The notes beneath the pieces are model-generated. The model searched no databases. It was not told where the DNA came from and was given only the letters and a program-made list of their open reading frames with translations. Both the position numbers and the translations under genes were made by a program. A stretch of DNA of 64,000 nucleotides from Marinobacter sp. EhC06 (GTDB lineage: Bacteria > Pseudomonadota > Gammaproteobacteria > Pseudomonadales > Oleiphilaceae), in contig NZ_LXYO01000012.1 in the NCBI RefSeq assembly GCF_001650915.1, forward strand, positions 1-64,000. Reading direction: 5' to 3'. Of this stretch, positions 55,039-63,458 are shown piece by piece. Every line of letters begins with the position of its first letter. Positions within the stretch are counted from its first letter, which is position 1.

Positions 55039-57850
55039 TCACATCCCTAACCTGGCTAGGATCGAACACGGTATCAAAGCACCAGGAACCAAACCCACCT
55101 TGCTCGTTAACCGCCTTGATCCATGTATCCATCGCTGCACGCTTGGCCCGGTTCTGCTCTGAATCCTGGCCCTTTACTTCAAGAACCAGAGTCTGTCCGT
55201 TCTTAAGTCGAATCAGATAGTCGGGCACAAAGTTACGGGATGAGCCATTCCAGAGATATCGAACTTTAAAGCCGAGATGATCATTTTTAGCCCAAGCCTG
55301 AATCGACTCATCCTTCTCACAGATGTCTGCCACCGGTTTTTCCCAGGTACTGTCATACACTACATGGCTGATCTGTGAACGCTCGGTCGGCCGACAGGGT
55401 TTGGTAGTCAGCCACGGGCGCATTTGTGAGGTCGCGCCAATAGGCTGTTGCTCATCGAACAACGCCTCCAGGCGCTCAACGTTCTGCTTGCTCACGAAGC
55501 GGTTTACATGGGTAACCACGTTGTCCATATTCAAAGCAAACAACAGTCTGCGGCGCACCGGGTCTTGATGCCACAGGCTCGGGATATCGAGTTTGTCTGA
55601 CTCCAGAAATTGCTCAACAATTCGAATCAGCTGCACCGCCAGATACTGCTTGTCTCCTTCAAAACCGTCGCTACTACTCAGGAACAGCTTTCGTGCAGCC
55701 CGGAAGATCAGGTGTTGTAAGCGGAAGTCTTCTACAGCCTTCTCAAGGTCGATCTGAGAGACCTGCGCAAGGTTTGGAATACCAGTCAACGCAGGGGCAA
55801 TCTCAGCGTTGAGCGGTGTTTGAGCGGGATCCAGGGTCAAAGGCTCCACCTCGCTCCAATCCATCTTCAGTTCAGGTTTCAGAACGGTCTGAACGCGGTC
55901 AATATTGGGCCAGCGTATTTCGAAGTGGTTTCTGCCTGGCTCCACTTCAACACGCACACTCGGTTTCGGCGGAGGAGGCGTTTCGCCACCCTCACCGACT
56001 TCCTGGAATATCGAAAGCGGCACACCGAACACATTTACGTACTCCGGAATAAACTTACCGCTCTCGTCCATGTCGTGAGCGACACGACGCAAGCCTCGTC
56101 CAATCACCTGCTCACAAAGAAGCTGGCTACTAAACGCGCGCAGGCCCATGATGTGAGTTACGTTGGCTGCATCCCAACCTTCGGACAGCATGGCCACCGA
56201 AATCACGTTCTCAAGGTTCTGGCCAGGCTTGCCACGCTTCCCTACGGTGTCGACCAACGCCCGAAGTTGGTCTTCTTGTTTCTCCGCCAGCAGGGCCTCT
56301 TTCTTGTCTGCGGGCAAACCGGATGCCTCTATAATTTCCTCAAGCCGAGCAACGTAATCTTTATCCTTCGTGATGCTCTCACCACGCTCTGCTTTTTCCA
56401 AAACCTTTGAGTCCACACGCAAGGTGGCCTTTGGGTTCTGGGTGCCAGAAATCAGGCAATCACCGCTATTAAAAAAATGCTCAATACGAGAAGCCGTTTC
56501 CGTCCGGTTACAGACCGTTAGCAGCACTGGCGGAATGGTATGACCGTTTTCTTCCCAGCTCTTCGCGGTCTCCCTCCAGTCATAGGCCAAAATCGCATAG
56601 GCTTTCTGGACCAGATCCGGAAGCGGATCGGTCGGCTGAGCCTTCCTAGCCAGGTCCTGCTTTACAGCGTCATCGCGATACAAATGGTAGAGCTTGCTGG
56701 CGTAGGTCTTCGCATCAGGCAATGCATCATCCCGGACCACGATTCGAGGCGTTTTGACCAACCCCGCCTCAATCGCATCGTTCAACCCGAAATCCGAGAT
56801 AATCCACTCGAAGAGCCCTTTCTCAGTATTCTTTTTGCCGGTGGGAGAAAACGGCGTCGCCGTCACGTCGAAGCAGCGACGAATACGGCGGGTTTTATGA
56901 ATACGGTCCAGCCCCTCAATCCATCGAGTGGCTTCCTCCAGATCGATCCCCATTTCCTCCGCTTCTTTCTTGCTGACCTTCACTTCAGCTTTCTGGCGGT
57001 ACGCATGATGGGCTTCATCATTGATGACCAGAATGTCTTTGAAGGAAGCCAGCTTGCCCAATACCCGGCGGGTGAAAGCTTCATCACTTTCCTTACCCTT
57101 TTTCACTACAGAACGAGTTTGTTCCTTCAGGGGCATCAGGCTATGCCAGTTCTCGATCACCAACGATACCTGGTTCAGCTTTTGGCGCATGGCTTCGTTA
57201 GGGCACAAAACAAACTCGTCGTAGACGTTGCTTTCATTGCCTGGGTTAAGGACCTGAAGTCGACTTTTGACCGTCAGACCAGGGGCCACTACGAAAATGG
57301 CTTTGGAGTAACGCTTGTCTTTCGGATAGGTGACGGCATTGAGGGTTTGCCAGGTAATGATCAGAGCCATCAAAGAAGTCTTACCAGACCCGGTGGCCAT
57401 CTTGTTGCAGATACGCTCCCACGGCCCGCCATCACCTTGGAGGAAGATGCCTTGACGGTATTCCTCCGGAGCCTCCAACCACCAGATCAAGGACTCGATC
57501 GCTTCGAGCTGACAATAATAAAACGGGTATGGTCTCGGGCCGCCATTCCAACGTTTTGAGTCGGGATCCCACTCACCTCGGGAATACCAGTGGTTGAGCA
57601 ACTCCCGGGATACGCTAGTTACGCCAGGCCAACCGGCATCACGCCACTCATCGACTCGCTGGCGGATCCGGTTGACCGTTTCCAGTTCCTCTACCCGTCT
57701 GGTGTTGTTGCGGGGGTCATAAAGCTCATAGGCGGCAGGCCTGCGACCCTCAACTACCCCAGCAACCCGACCATTATCGTCCTGAGACCAGTATTGGTTG
57801 GGCTTGTCATAAGGTGAATTGATCACCAGGGAATTCGGTTTATCTGCCAT
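55004..57850 (-). CDS. res: Type III-like restriction enzyme, Res (helicase-nuclease) subunit
   Basis: A 948-residue DEAD-type helicase with a nuclease tail. Walker A ATGSGKT (152-158), DEAH (278-281), the SAT-like motif TATPF, and motif VI QVIGRGLRR near residue 600 show the SF2 core. The C-terminal 70 residues have PDYLIRLKNG...LVLEVKG, a PD-(D/E)xK nuclease. It translocates and cuts DNA lacking the modification made by the mod gene just upstream. A strong GGAGGGG site precedes the ATG at 57850; the mod stop is 10 bases before it. Its 3' end overlaps the 352-residue gene. Confidence 0.92.
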   Translation of the reverse strand: MADKPNSLVINSPYDKPNQYWSQDDNGRVAGVVEGRRPAAYELYDPRNNTRRVEELETVNRIRQRVDEWRDAGWPGVTSVSRELLNHWYSRGEWDPDSKRWNGGPRPYPFYYCQLEAIESLIWWLEAPEEYRQGIFLQGDGGPWERICNKMATGSGKTSLMALIITWQTLNAVTYPKDKRYSKAIFVVAPGLTVKSRLQVLNPGNESNVYDEFVLCPNEAMRQKLNQVSLVIENWHSLMPLKEQTRSVVKKGKESDEAFTRRVLGKLASFKDILVINDEAHHAYRQKAEVKVSKKEAEEMGIDLEEATRWIEGLDRIHKTRRIRRCFDVTATPFSPTGKKNTEKGLFEWIISDFGLNDAIEAGLVKTPRIVVRDDALPDAKTYASKLYHLYRDDAVKQDLARKAQPTDPLPDLVQKAYAILAYDWRETAKSWEENGHTIPPVLLTVCNRTETASRIEHFFNSGDCLISGTQNPKATLRVDSKVLEKAERGESITKDKDYVARLEEIIEASGLPADKKEALLAEKQEDQLRALVDTVGKRGKPGQNLENVISVAMLSEGWDAANVTHIMGLRAFSSQLLCEQVIGRGLRRVAHDMDESGKFIPEYVNVFGVPLSIFQEVGEGGETPPPPKPSVRVEVEPGRNHFEIRWPNIDRVQTVLKPELKMDWSEVEPLTLDPAQTPLNAEIAPALTGIPNLAQVSQIDLEKAVEDFRLQHLIFRAARKLFLSSSDGFEGDKQYLAVQLIRIVEQFLESDKLDIPSLWHQDPVRRRLLFALNMDNVVTHVNRFVSKQNVERLEALFDEQQPIGATSQMRPWLTTKPCRPTERSQISHVVYDSTWEKPVADICEKDESIQAWAKNDHLGFKVRYLWNGSSRNFVPDYLIRLKNGQTLVLEVKGQDSEQNRAKRAAMDTWIKAVNEQGGFGSWCFDTVFDPSQVRDVIGAHSKQSTSA

Positions 57851-57860
57851 GATCCCCTCC

Positions 57861-60800
57861 TCAATCCAGCCTGATGACTTTCAGTGACTCGATACCCCGA
57901 TCGTCGACAATCTTGACGGCAATACAGCGATTGTCACCTGGTTCAAAAGGTATAGATTTCGTTCCGTGGAACTTGTCCAACAGTTCTTCATTGAGTTCGG
58001 AACGAATATCTTTCTTGAGCTTGTACCAACCATCCTTCTTGCCAGCCATGGGGAAGAAAACCTGACGGGCATAGAGTGATCGGTTGTCGTAATCCGTATC
58101 AAGCTGCCACATGGCGATATTCTTCTTGCCGCCAGATTTCAGCTCACCGGTTTTGGTGTCGAAATAGTCGAAGCCATGAACCTCGACCTGCAGTTTACCG
58201 CCCTTGACTTCATGCACCTCAATGTCTGGCTGACCCATGAGCCAGAAGGACTGATTACTCGCCCGACCTTTTTTGAGATCTTCCGTAAGCAAGTCTGTAT
58301 TCATGTGCACTTTGAGCGCCTGAATACCTTTTATATTATCGATATCCTTGGCCGCTTCAGGATCAAAGTTGAAAGCACAAAAAACAAGCATCTTCGGGAG
58401 AGGAAAGAGATCGCCCGCTTCACGCATTGCGATCTCTACTTGACGTTGCTCTAGTGCGGTATGTTCTGGTCCAAAGCTCACTGCCACCCGATCACCATTT
58501 TCTGCAAGAGAGCCGACAGCGTGAATATAGTGAGCACCTGGTAGCACCTCCAAGTCCAACAATTGGAGTTGTTGTCCACCTTTACCCCGGATACCGGTCT
58601 TCAACAGCTCTTCCTGCCATTGGGACTGCCGTGAAGTGGCCCCCGAGCGCGCTACTGCCGCATCGGCTTTCGCCGGCTGCTCAGCTTCATCAAGGCCCAG
58701 GACTGTCGCAAACGGCACAGCTTCCACTGTGAACGGCCCCGTGATGCGTAGTTTGTTGCGACTAACTTCTGGTTGGTCGTAAAGGAGCTCTCTACCCGCA
58801 TGATTTGCAATGCTTTCATCGATACGACGCTTCATCGCCATACGAGTTGAATGAAACTCTTGGAACCAATGCTCAATCCCTGAAAGCTCGCGGCTTTGCC
58901 CAGGCTGACTTTGCTCATCAAATTCCCGGAATTCCTCGGGTATCCATTCCGTCGGAAGTTCAAGTGGAACCTCCCACTCTAGCAAACAGTTATTTGCGAC
59001 TTTTTCTCCCGTGGGGAGGGCATCTTGGGTACCGTTACCCTTTGAAAAATCGAGCTTTACTCCCTTTCTTCCTCCTGTTTTTACCTCAAACCAAGGCAGG
59101 CTTTGATCGGAATCATGAAGTTTAGAGTTGAGACCATCTAAAGCAGCAAGAATCTTTGCATGATATTCTTCATAAATATCATCCACTTCCGGATTATTCG
59201 CAATCGACTTTAAGGTGATCCTAGGGACAGACTTATAAATAAAGCCGCCTCGTAAGCCTTCTTCCGGGTACTTCAACTCGTAATAATCGAAACTAGAAGT
59301 CATTAGCCTTTGCTTTGCCAACGTGATCGAAACACGCGACGTATCGCAGGTTAACCAACGCCTTCCCAATTTTTCCGCAACATACGCTGTAGTACCAGAC
59401 CCGCAGGTAGGATCAAACACCAGATCTCCTGGATCTGTTGTCATTAAAGCGCATCTTTCGATCACCTTTTCGTTAGTTTGAACAACATACATTTTCCTAG
59501 AGCTAGTAAAACCAGCCACACCAGTGTCAGTCCAAACATTCGTTCTAGGAAATGCACAAAAGTCATCGAAATATCGTTTGTACCTTATATTGCTACCCGA
59601 CTCTATGATTCTTCCAGCCTTAGATAGTCGATACATTCCCAAAGTCGATGTAGACCAATACCTTGCATTAGAAGAGAAAGTAATTCCTTGAAAATCGATA
59701 GGTTCGGATAAGCTATAATGAGAAGATGTTAGATCACTTGCCGCAAAAGCCTTTCCTTGCTTCAACTCACTTTCAGAGCACTGAGCGACTCGCGAAATTC
59801 TGCCATTATCCAGTTCTACATATGAGTAACCCGAGCTACCCGTAATACCAAACTCTTTTACTTCGTATAATGGCCGATATTTAGTGTGGTTTATATTTTT
59901 CGCGTACCACACAACATAATCGTTAACAACTGGTATCAAGCCACTCCCTTGGGAACTTGTTGTAACGTACGCTATTTGCGCAACAAAGTTGGATTCCCCA
60001 AAAATCTCATCCATTAGCTCCCGAACATGGTGTAAGTTCTCATCGGATATCTGCACAAATATGCTTCCCGACTCTGCCAGAAGATCTCTAGCCGGTAATA
60101 GCCTGTCGCGAAGATAGTTGAGATAAGAATGAACCCCCAACTCCCAAGTATCTCTGAAGGCCTTAATCATTTCTGGCTCTTGAGTAAGATCTTCGTCCTT
60201 ACGATCTTTTACATCTTTTTTATGAACAAATGGCTGAAAATTTGAGCCGTATTTGATCCCATATGGAGGATCGACGTAAACCATTTGAACCTGCCCCGCC
60301 ATACCTTCCTTTTGCAGCAGAGAGTTCATGACCAACAACGAATCCCCAGCAATCATGCGGTTAGCCCAGTCCCGCTCATGCTTATAGAAGTCGATGGCAT
60401 CCCGGAGCGGCAGGTTCTCAAACGGTGCATGAAACAGGTCAGGCTGCAAAGCGGGAGAAGACTTTCCCTTTGCATCTTTAATTCGCTTCTGAACTGCGGC
60501 CAAAATTGTGGCCGGATCAATTCGCTCATGAACATGAAGCGAGACGGTATCCACTTCGAAACTGGTGCGCTCCGCTTTACCAGTCCAATTCAGATAGGGA
60601 GCCTGCATACGCTTAAGCTCAGAAAGATCCTCTCGCTCCCGTTCCAGGAATTCCTTATCAGCCACCCTTTTGCGAAGATTCGCTACTACCTCACGAATAG
60701 CAGCTTCGTTATCAGCCGCCAGCGCATGGTCCAGCCACGTCAACAGATCATCTTTCGCCTGTTTTGCTTCGACCTCTCGGGCGTGTAGCGCGTCTTCAAT

Positions 60801-61328
60801 CAGATCTTCGACTTGCGACCTGCTTGAATCGAATTGCAGCTCCGGAGAGAGGTGCGGGTCATACTGCCAGGTCGCTTTTTGCTCCTCACCGTCAGAATGG
60901 GTATCCACCATGCCCACATGCGGGTTGTTCTTCCGCTTCTCGTCATATCGGTACGACAAAACCTGACTGTGCTCTCCCTTTTTCTTTGCCGGCTGGCGAG
61001 GCGATTTCGGAGAGGCTGGCTTCTGACTGGAATAGACGAGATCTTCCTGTGAAGGCGCTTGCTGAGCTTGCAACTCAAAACCATCAGGTATCGCCTGCTC
61101 GCCTGCGACAGGCTGGTTTAGGAAGGTTGCACCACCGCGTCCACGCCCTTTCCCAATAGCCCCCTCATCGAGGAGCTGGTTTCGAGCCGCGTCAAAATCC
61201 TCGTCGCTGATGGCGAGTTGATGGTCGTCGCGAATCTGGTCTTTGAGGCTCATGTTGCCGACGGTTGAGCCATCCTTGGGTAACAAGGAAAGCAACAGGG
61301 ATTTGATCTGCTCGATATTGGTGCTCAT
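57861..61328 (-). CDS. mod: Large type III-like DNA methyltransferase, Mod subunit
   Basis: An 1155-residue adenine or cytosine N-methyltransferase, far longer than the usual 600-700 residue type III Mod. Residues 1-60 form a winged-helix-like part (SLKDQIRDDHQLAISDEDF). A charged linker and helical region run to about 300, then the catalytic domain: DPPY (D353-Y356, motif IV) precedes DPTCGSG (639, motif I), the beta order. The C-terminal about 400 residues are variable, probably target recognition and subunit contact. It is the first gene of the operon and likely sets the transcription of res, the 352-residue gene and RT. The long form is known for some Mod/Res pairs. Confidence 0.9.
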   Translation of the reverse strand: MSTNIEQIKSLLLSLLPKDGSTVGNMSLKDQIRDDHQLAISDEDFDAARNQLLDEGAIGKGRGRGGATFLNQPVAGEQAIPDGFELQAQQAPSQEDLVYSSQKPASPKSPRQPAKKKGEHSQVLSYRYDEKRKNNPHVGMVDTHSDGEEQKATWQYDPHLSPELQFDSSRSQVEDLIEDALHAREVEAKQAKDDLLTWLDHALAADNEAAIREVVANLRKRVADKEFLEREREDLSELKRMQAPYLNWTGKAERTSFEVDTVSLHVHERIDPATILAAVQKRIKDAKGKSSPALQPDLFHAPFENLPLRDAIDFYKHERDWANRMIAGDSLLVMNSLLQKEGMAGQVQMVYVDPPYGIKYGSNFQPFVHKKDVKDRKDEDLTQEPEMIKAFRDTWELGVHSYLNYLRDRLLPARDLLAESGSIFVQISDENLHHVRELMDEIFGESNFVAQIAYVTTSSQGSGLIPVVNDYVVWYAKNINHTKYRPLYEVKEFGITGSSGYSYVELDNGRISRVAQCSESELKQGKAFAASDLTSSHYSLSEPIDFQGITFSSNARYWSTSTLGMYRLSKAGRIIESGSNIRYKRYFDDFCAFPRTNVWTDTGVAGFTSSRKMYVVQTNEKVIERCALMTTDPGDLVFDPTCGSGTTAYVAEKLGRRWLTCDTSRVSITLAKQRLMTSSFDYYELKYPEEGLRGGFIYKSVPRITLKSIANNPEVDDIYEEYHAKILAALDGLNSKLHDSDQSLPWFEVKTGGRKGVKLDFSKGNGTQDALPTGEKVANNCLLEWEVPLELPTEWIPEEFREFDEQSQPGQSRELSGIEHWFQEFHSTRMAMKRRIDESIANHAGRELLYDQPEVSRNKLRITGPFTVEAVPFATVLGLDEAEQPAKADAAVARSGATSRQSQWQEELLKTGIRGKGGQQLQLLDLEVLPGAHYIHAVGSLAENGDRVAVSFGPEHTALEQRQVEIAMREAGDLFPLPKMLVFCAFNFDPEAAKDIDNIKGIQALKVHMNTDLLTEDLKKGRASNQSFWLMGQPDIEVHEVKGGKLQVEVHGFDYFDTKTGELKSGGKKNIAMWQLDTDYDNRSLYARQVFFPMAGKKDGWYKLKKDIRSELNEELLDKFHGTKSIPFEPGDNRCIAVKIVDDRGIESLKVIRLD

Positions 61329-61462
61329 GGAATACTCGCTGCGAATACTTGGTTCCGTCCTCCCCGTCGTTGCGACAGGGCTGGCAAGTGGCCGAGCTGA
61401 TGGGCTCAGGCTTCGACCACGCTCTCTGGTGTTGTCAGCTGGTAAAAGTAGCAGAAAGGGAT

Positions 61463-61481
61463 ATAAACATCAGGTGTTTAT
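61463..61481. promoter_or_regulatory. Inverted repeat in the mod / KAP divergent region
   Basis: ATAAACA (61463-61469) and TGTTTAT (61475-61481) are perfect inverted arms across five bases, in the 265-base region between divergent mod and the KAP gene. It may bind a regulator of either gene. Otherwise this stretch shows no coding content. Confidence 0.4.
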
Positions 61482-61593
61482 CTCATCTACCGAGGGAGCC
61501 AGAGATCCTGCCAGTAGCCTTATTGAACGATAACCCACTTAAGGGCACCATCTAGCCTAAAGCTCATCCCTCAACTTGGACCCAGCCCACCTC

Positions 61594-62976
61594 ATGAGAT
61601 TTGAACCACCGGAACTAAAAATTGATCAGGAATCTCCTTGGTCTGCCAGTGCTTTTCCCCTCAGCGATACAGGGCAGAAATTGACCCATCTCGTTAAAGG
61701 GGTGGAGGGCCCGGCGGTCATTTCATTGACCTCGCCGTGGGGGACCGGGAAAACAACGTTCCTCGACATGTGGGCAGCGTCTCTGAAGAAAGATAAGGCG
61801 AAAGTAGTCAAATTCAGTGCCTGGGAGGTGGACTACACCCACGATGCGTTAGTCGCGCTGATTCAGGAACTGGGCAGCCAGTTACAAGCTCACCAAGCAA
61901 AAAGCCCCAGCTTCGATAAAGTGCGAAATAAAGGTTTGGAGCTCGTGCGAACTGTCACTCCCTTCGCAGTGAAAATAGCTACTAGCGGTCTGATTGATCT
62001 AGAAGGTGTCGGCGAGCTGTCGAAGGAGCTGGTCGAGAAGAAACTACAGGCCCACGAGAGCGCCAAAAAGTCTGCAGAAGGTTTTCGAGACTGCCTTCAA
62101 AAATACGCGGAAGACCTTCAAGAGGTTGGCAACGAATTCCCGTTGGTTATTATCGTGGACGAACTGGACCGATGCCGACCCAGCTACGCCGTTGAACTTT
62201 TGGAATCAATCAAGCATTTCTTTAATGTTCCTGGTGTCGTTTTTGTGATTGGCATCGATGGAGAGCAACTCGGCGAAGCGATCAAAGGACATTATGGTCA
62301 GGGCTACGACGGGCATCGATACCTTCGAAAGTTCTTCCATCTTCAACTGCGCCTTCCTGAACCAGATTTAGAAAGTTTCTGCGCAAACCTTCTCAACAAA
62401 CTAGGCATCAAAGAGGGCTTCGACGGACTGGGCCGCTCGTCCAGAAGCGAAAGCAGCTTCCCTAATGACTTCATTGTCAATCTTGCCCGAACCTACCGGC
62501 TCTCACTTCGAGACATTGAACGGTTAATGCTCGAGGCTGGAGCCATACATGCCGCCAATCCTAAGTTCCCGCCAATCCTGGCCGCCCCTATTCTCTGGTT
62601 GCTTGTGCAAAGATATGAGAACCCCAGCCTGTTTGATGAAGCCACCTCGAAGAGACTGAATAGCGAGGCTCTCTGGAAACATATCGAAAACGATCGGAAA
62701 ACACTGTTCAGAGGCTCCGAGGACCTGGAAATCAGGTTTCGAGTTATCTTCACCTATCTGATTGAGGGCAAAGTAGGTGTGGGCCAGCTTCATCGCCGAG
62801 CTAAGGAAATAACTGAGGCCGACGGGGCAAAGGCGCCCGACTCGAGGTATTGGGGGCAGATAATCTCCAAATGTCTGCATTTTTTGGAAATCGACAGTCA
62901 ACGCGATTTTATGGATGACGCCTTATCAACGATGAGCTTACTCGGTTATCGGCGGTTAAATGACATTTACTATTAA
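61594..62976 (+). CDS. KAP-family P-loop NTPase
   Basis: A 460-residue P-loop NTPase of the KAP family. Walker A is SPWGTGKTT (47-55). Walker B is LVIIVDELDRCRPSYAVELLE (184-204), where D189, E190 and the DRC stretch are typical. There is no clear membrane insertion between them, although many KAP proteins have one. Members protect plasmid- or island-bearing cells against phage (for instance PifA). The frame opens at a TTG at 61576; the ATG at 61594 is used here, though neither has a good ribosome-binding site. It is divergent from mod and ends near the hairpin at 63037. Confidence 0.85.
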   Translation: MRFEPPELKIDQESPWSASAFPLSDTGQKLTHLVKGVEGPAVISLTSPWGTGKTTFLDMWAASLKKDKAKVVKFSAWEVDYTHDALVALIQELGSQLQAHQAKSPSFDKVRNKGLELVRTVTPFAVKIATSGLIDLEGVGELSKELVEKKLQAHESAKKSAEGFRDCLQKYAEDLQEVGNEFPLVIIVDELDRCRPSYAVELLESIKHFFNVPGVVFVIGIDGEQLGEAIKGHYGQGYDGHRYLRKFFHLQLRLPEPDLESFCANLLNKLGIKEGFDGLGRSSRSESSFPNDFIVNLARTYRLSLRDIERLMLEAGAIHAANPKFPPILAAPILWLLVQRYENPSLFDEATSKRLNSEALWKHIENDRKTLFRGSEDLEIRFRVIFTYLIEGKVGVGQLHRRAKEITEADGAKAPDSRYWGQIISKCLHFLEIDSQRDFMDDALSTMSLLGYRRLNDIYY

Positions 62977-63036
62977 GATCTCGGGGAAGTAACTACTACC
63001 AGCAGTTCGATTCTCCAAAAGGCAAGTGACATATGA

Positions 63037-63061
63037 CGGGCTTCTAGTTTCTAGAAGCCCG
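63037..63061. terminator. Perfect 11-bp hairpin after the KAP gene
   Basis: CGGGCTTCTAG (63037-63047) and CTAGAAGCCCG (63051-63061) pair perfectly over a TTT loop. No T-run follows, so it may serve both convergent genes. Confidence 0.5.
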
Positions 63062-63101
63062 CACCAATCAGCTAGATGCATTCACTTTGCGAAGCAGCCT
63101 A

Positions 63102-63317
63102 CTAAAGGTTCTGCTCTTCTAGCTCCTCTTCTTCGGTTTTTCCGCAATCGGCACAAACCTGGCCCCACGATGGGTCATAACCTTGATCTTGAACCACTGG
63201 CGAATCTTCTGTTCCGGGAGCCATTGCTTCGTAACAGTCGTCACAAAAGGTTTCTACTGGATACGCCTCGCTAGATTTATCTGAGGTCATATCCCCCTGA
63301 ATCATACAAGTTCTCAT
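63102..63317 (-). CDS. Small cysteine-motif (zinc-ribbon-like) island protein
   Basis: A 71-residue acidic protein with two CxxC pairs, CDDC and CADC, about 30 residues apart, which suits a zinc ribbon. No named family is recognised. The frame is open to 63347 at a TTG, but the ATG at 63317 has GAGG six bases upstream. It sits beside the RDF-like gene in the same direction with a 141-base gap. The function is unknown; such small zinc proteins are common on integrative elements. Confidence 0.62.
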   Translation of the reverse strand: MRTCMIQGDMTSDKSSEAYPVETFCDDCYEAMAPGTEDSPVVQDQGYDPSWGQVCADCGKTEEEELEEQNL

Positions 63318-63458
63318 CTCATACCTCGTCTCGTTGAGAGCAGACAAAACGTCATCAAAAGGCTAGCCTAGCGGGACTTTTTCTACCAATGCAAAAAAAT
63401 TTAGGAGTGGCGATTGAACCGTGGGCGAGCAACCAAGCGATGGTCACCCGCCCTACGT

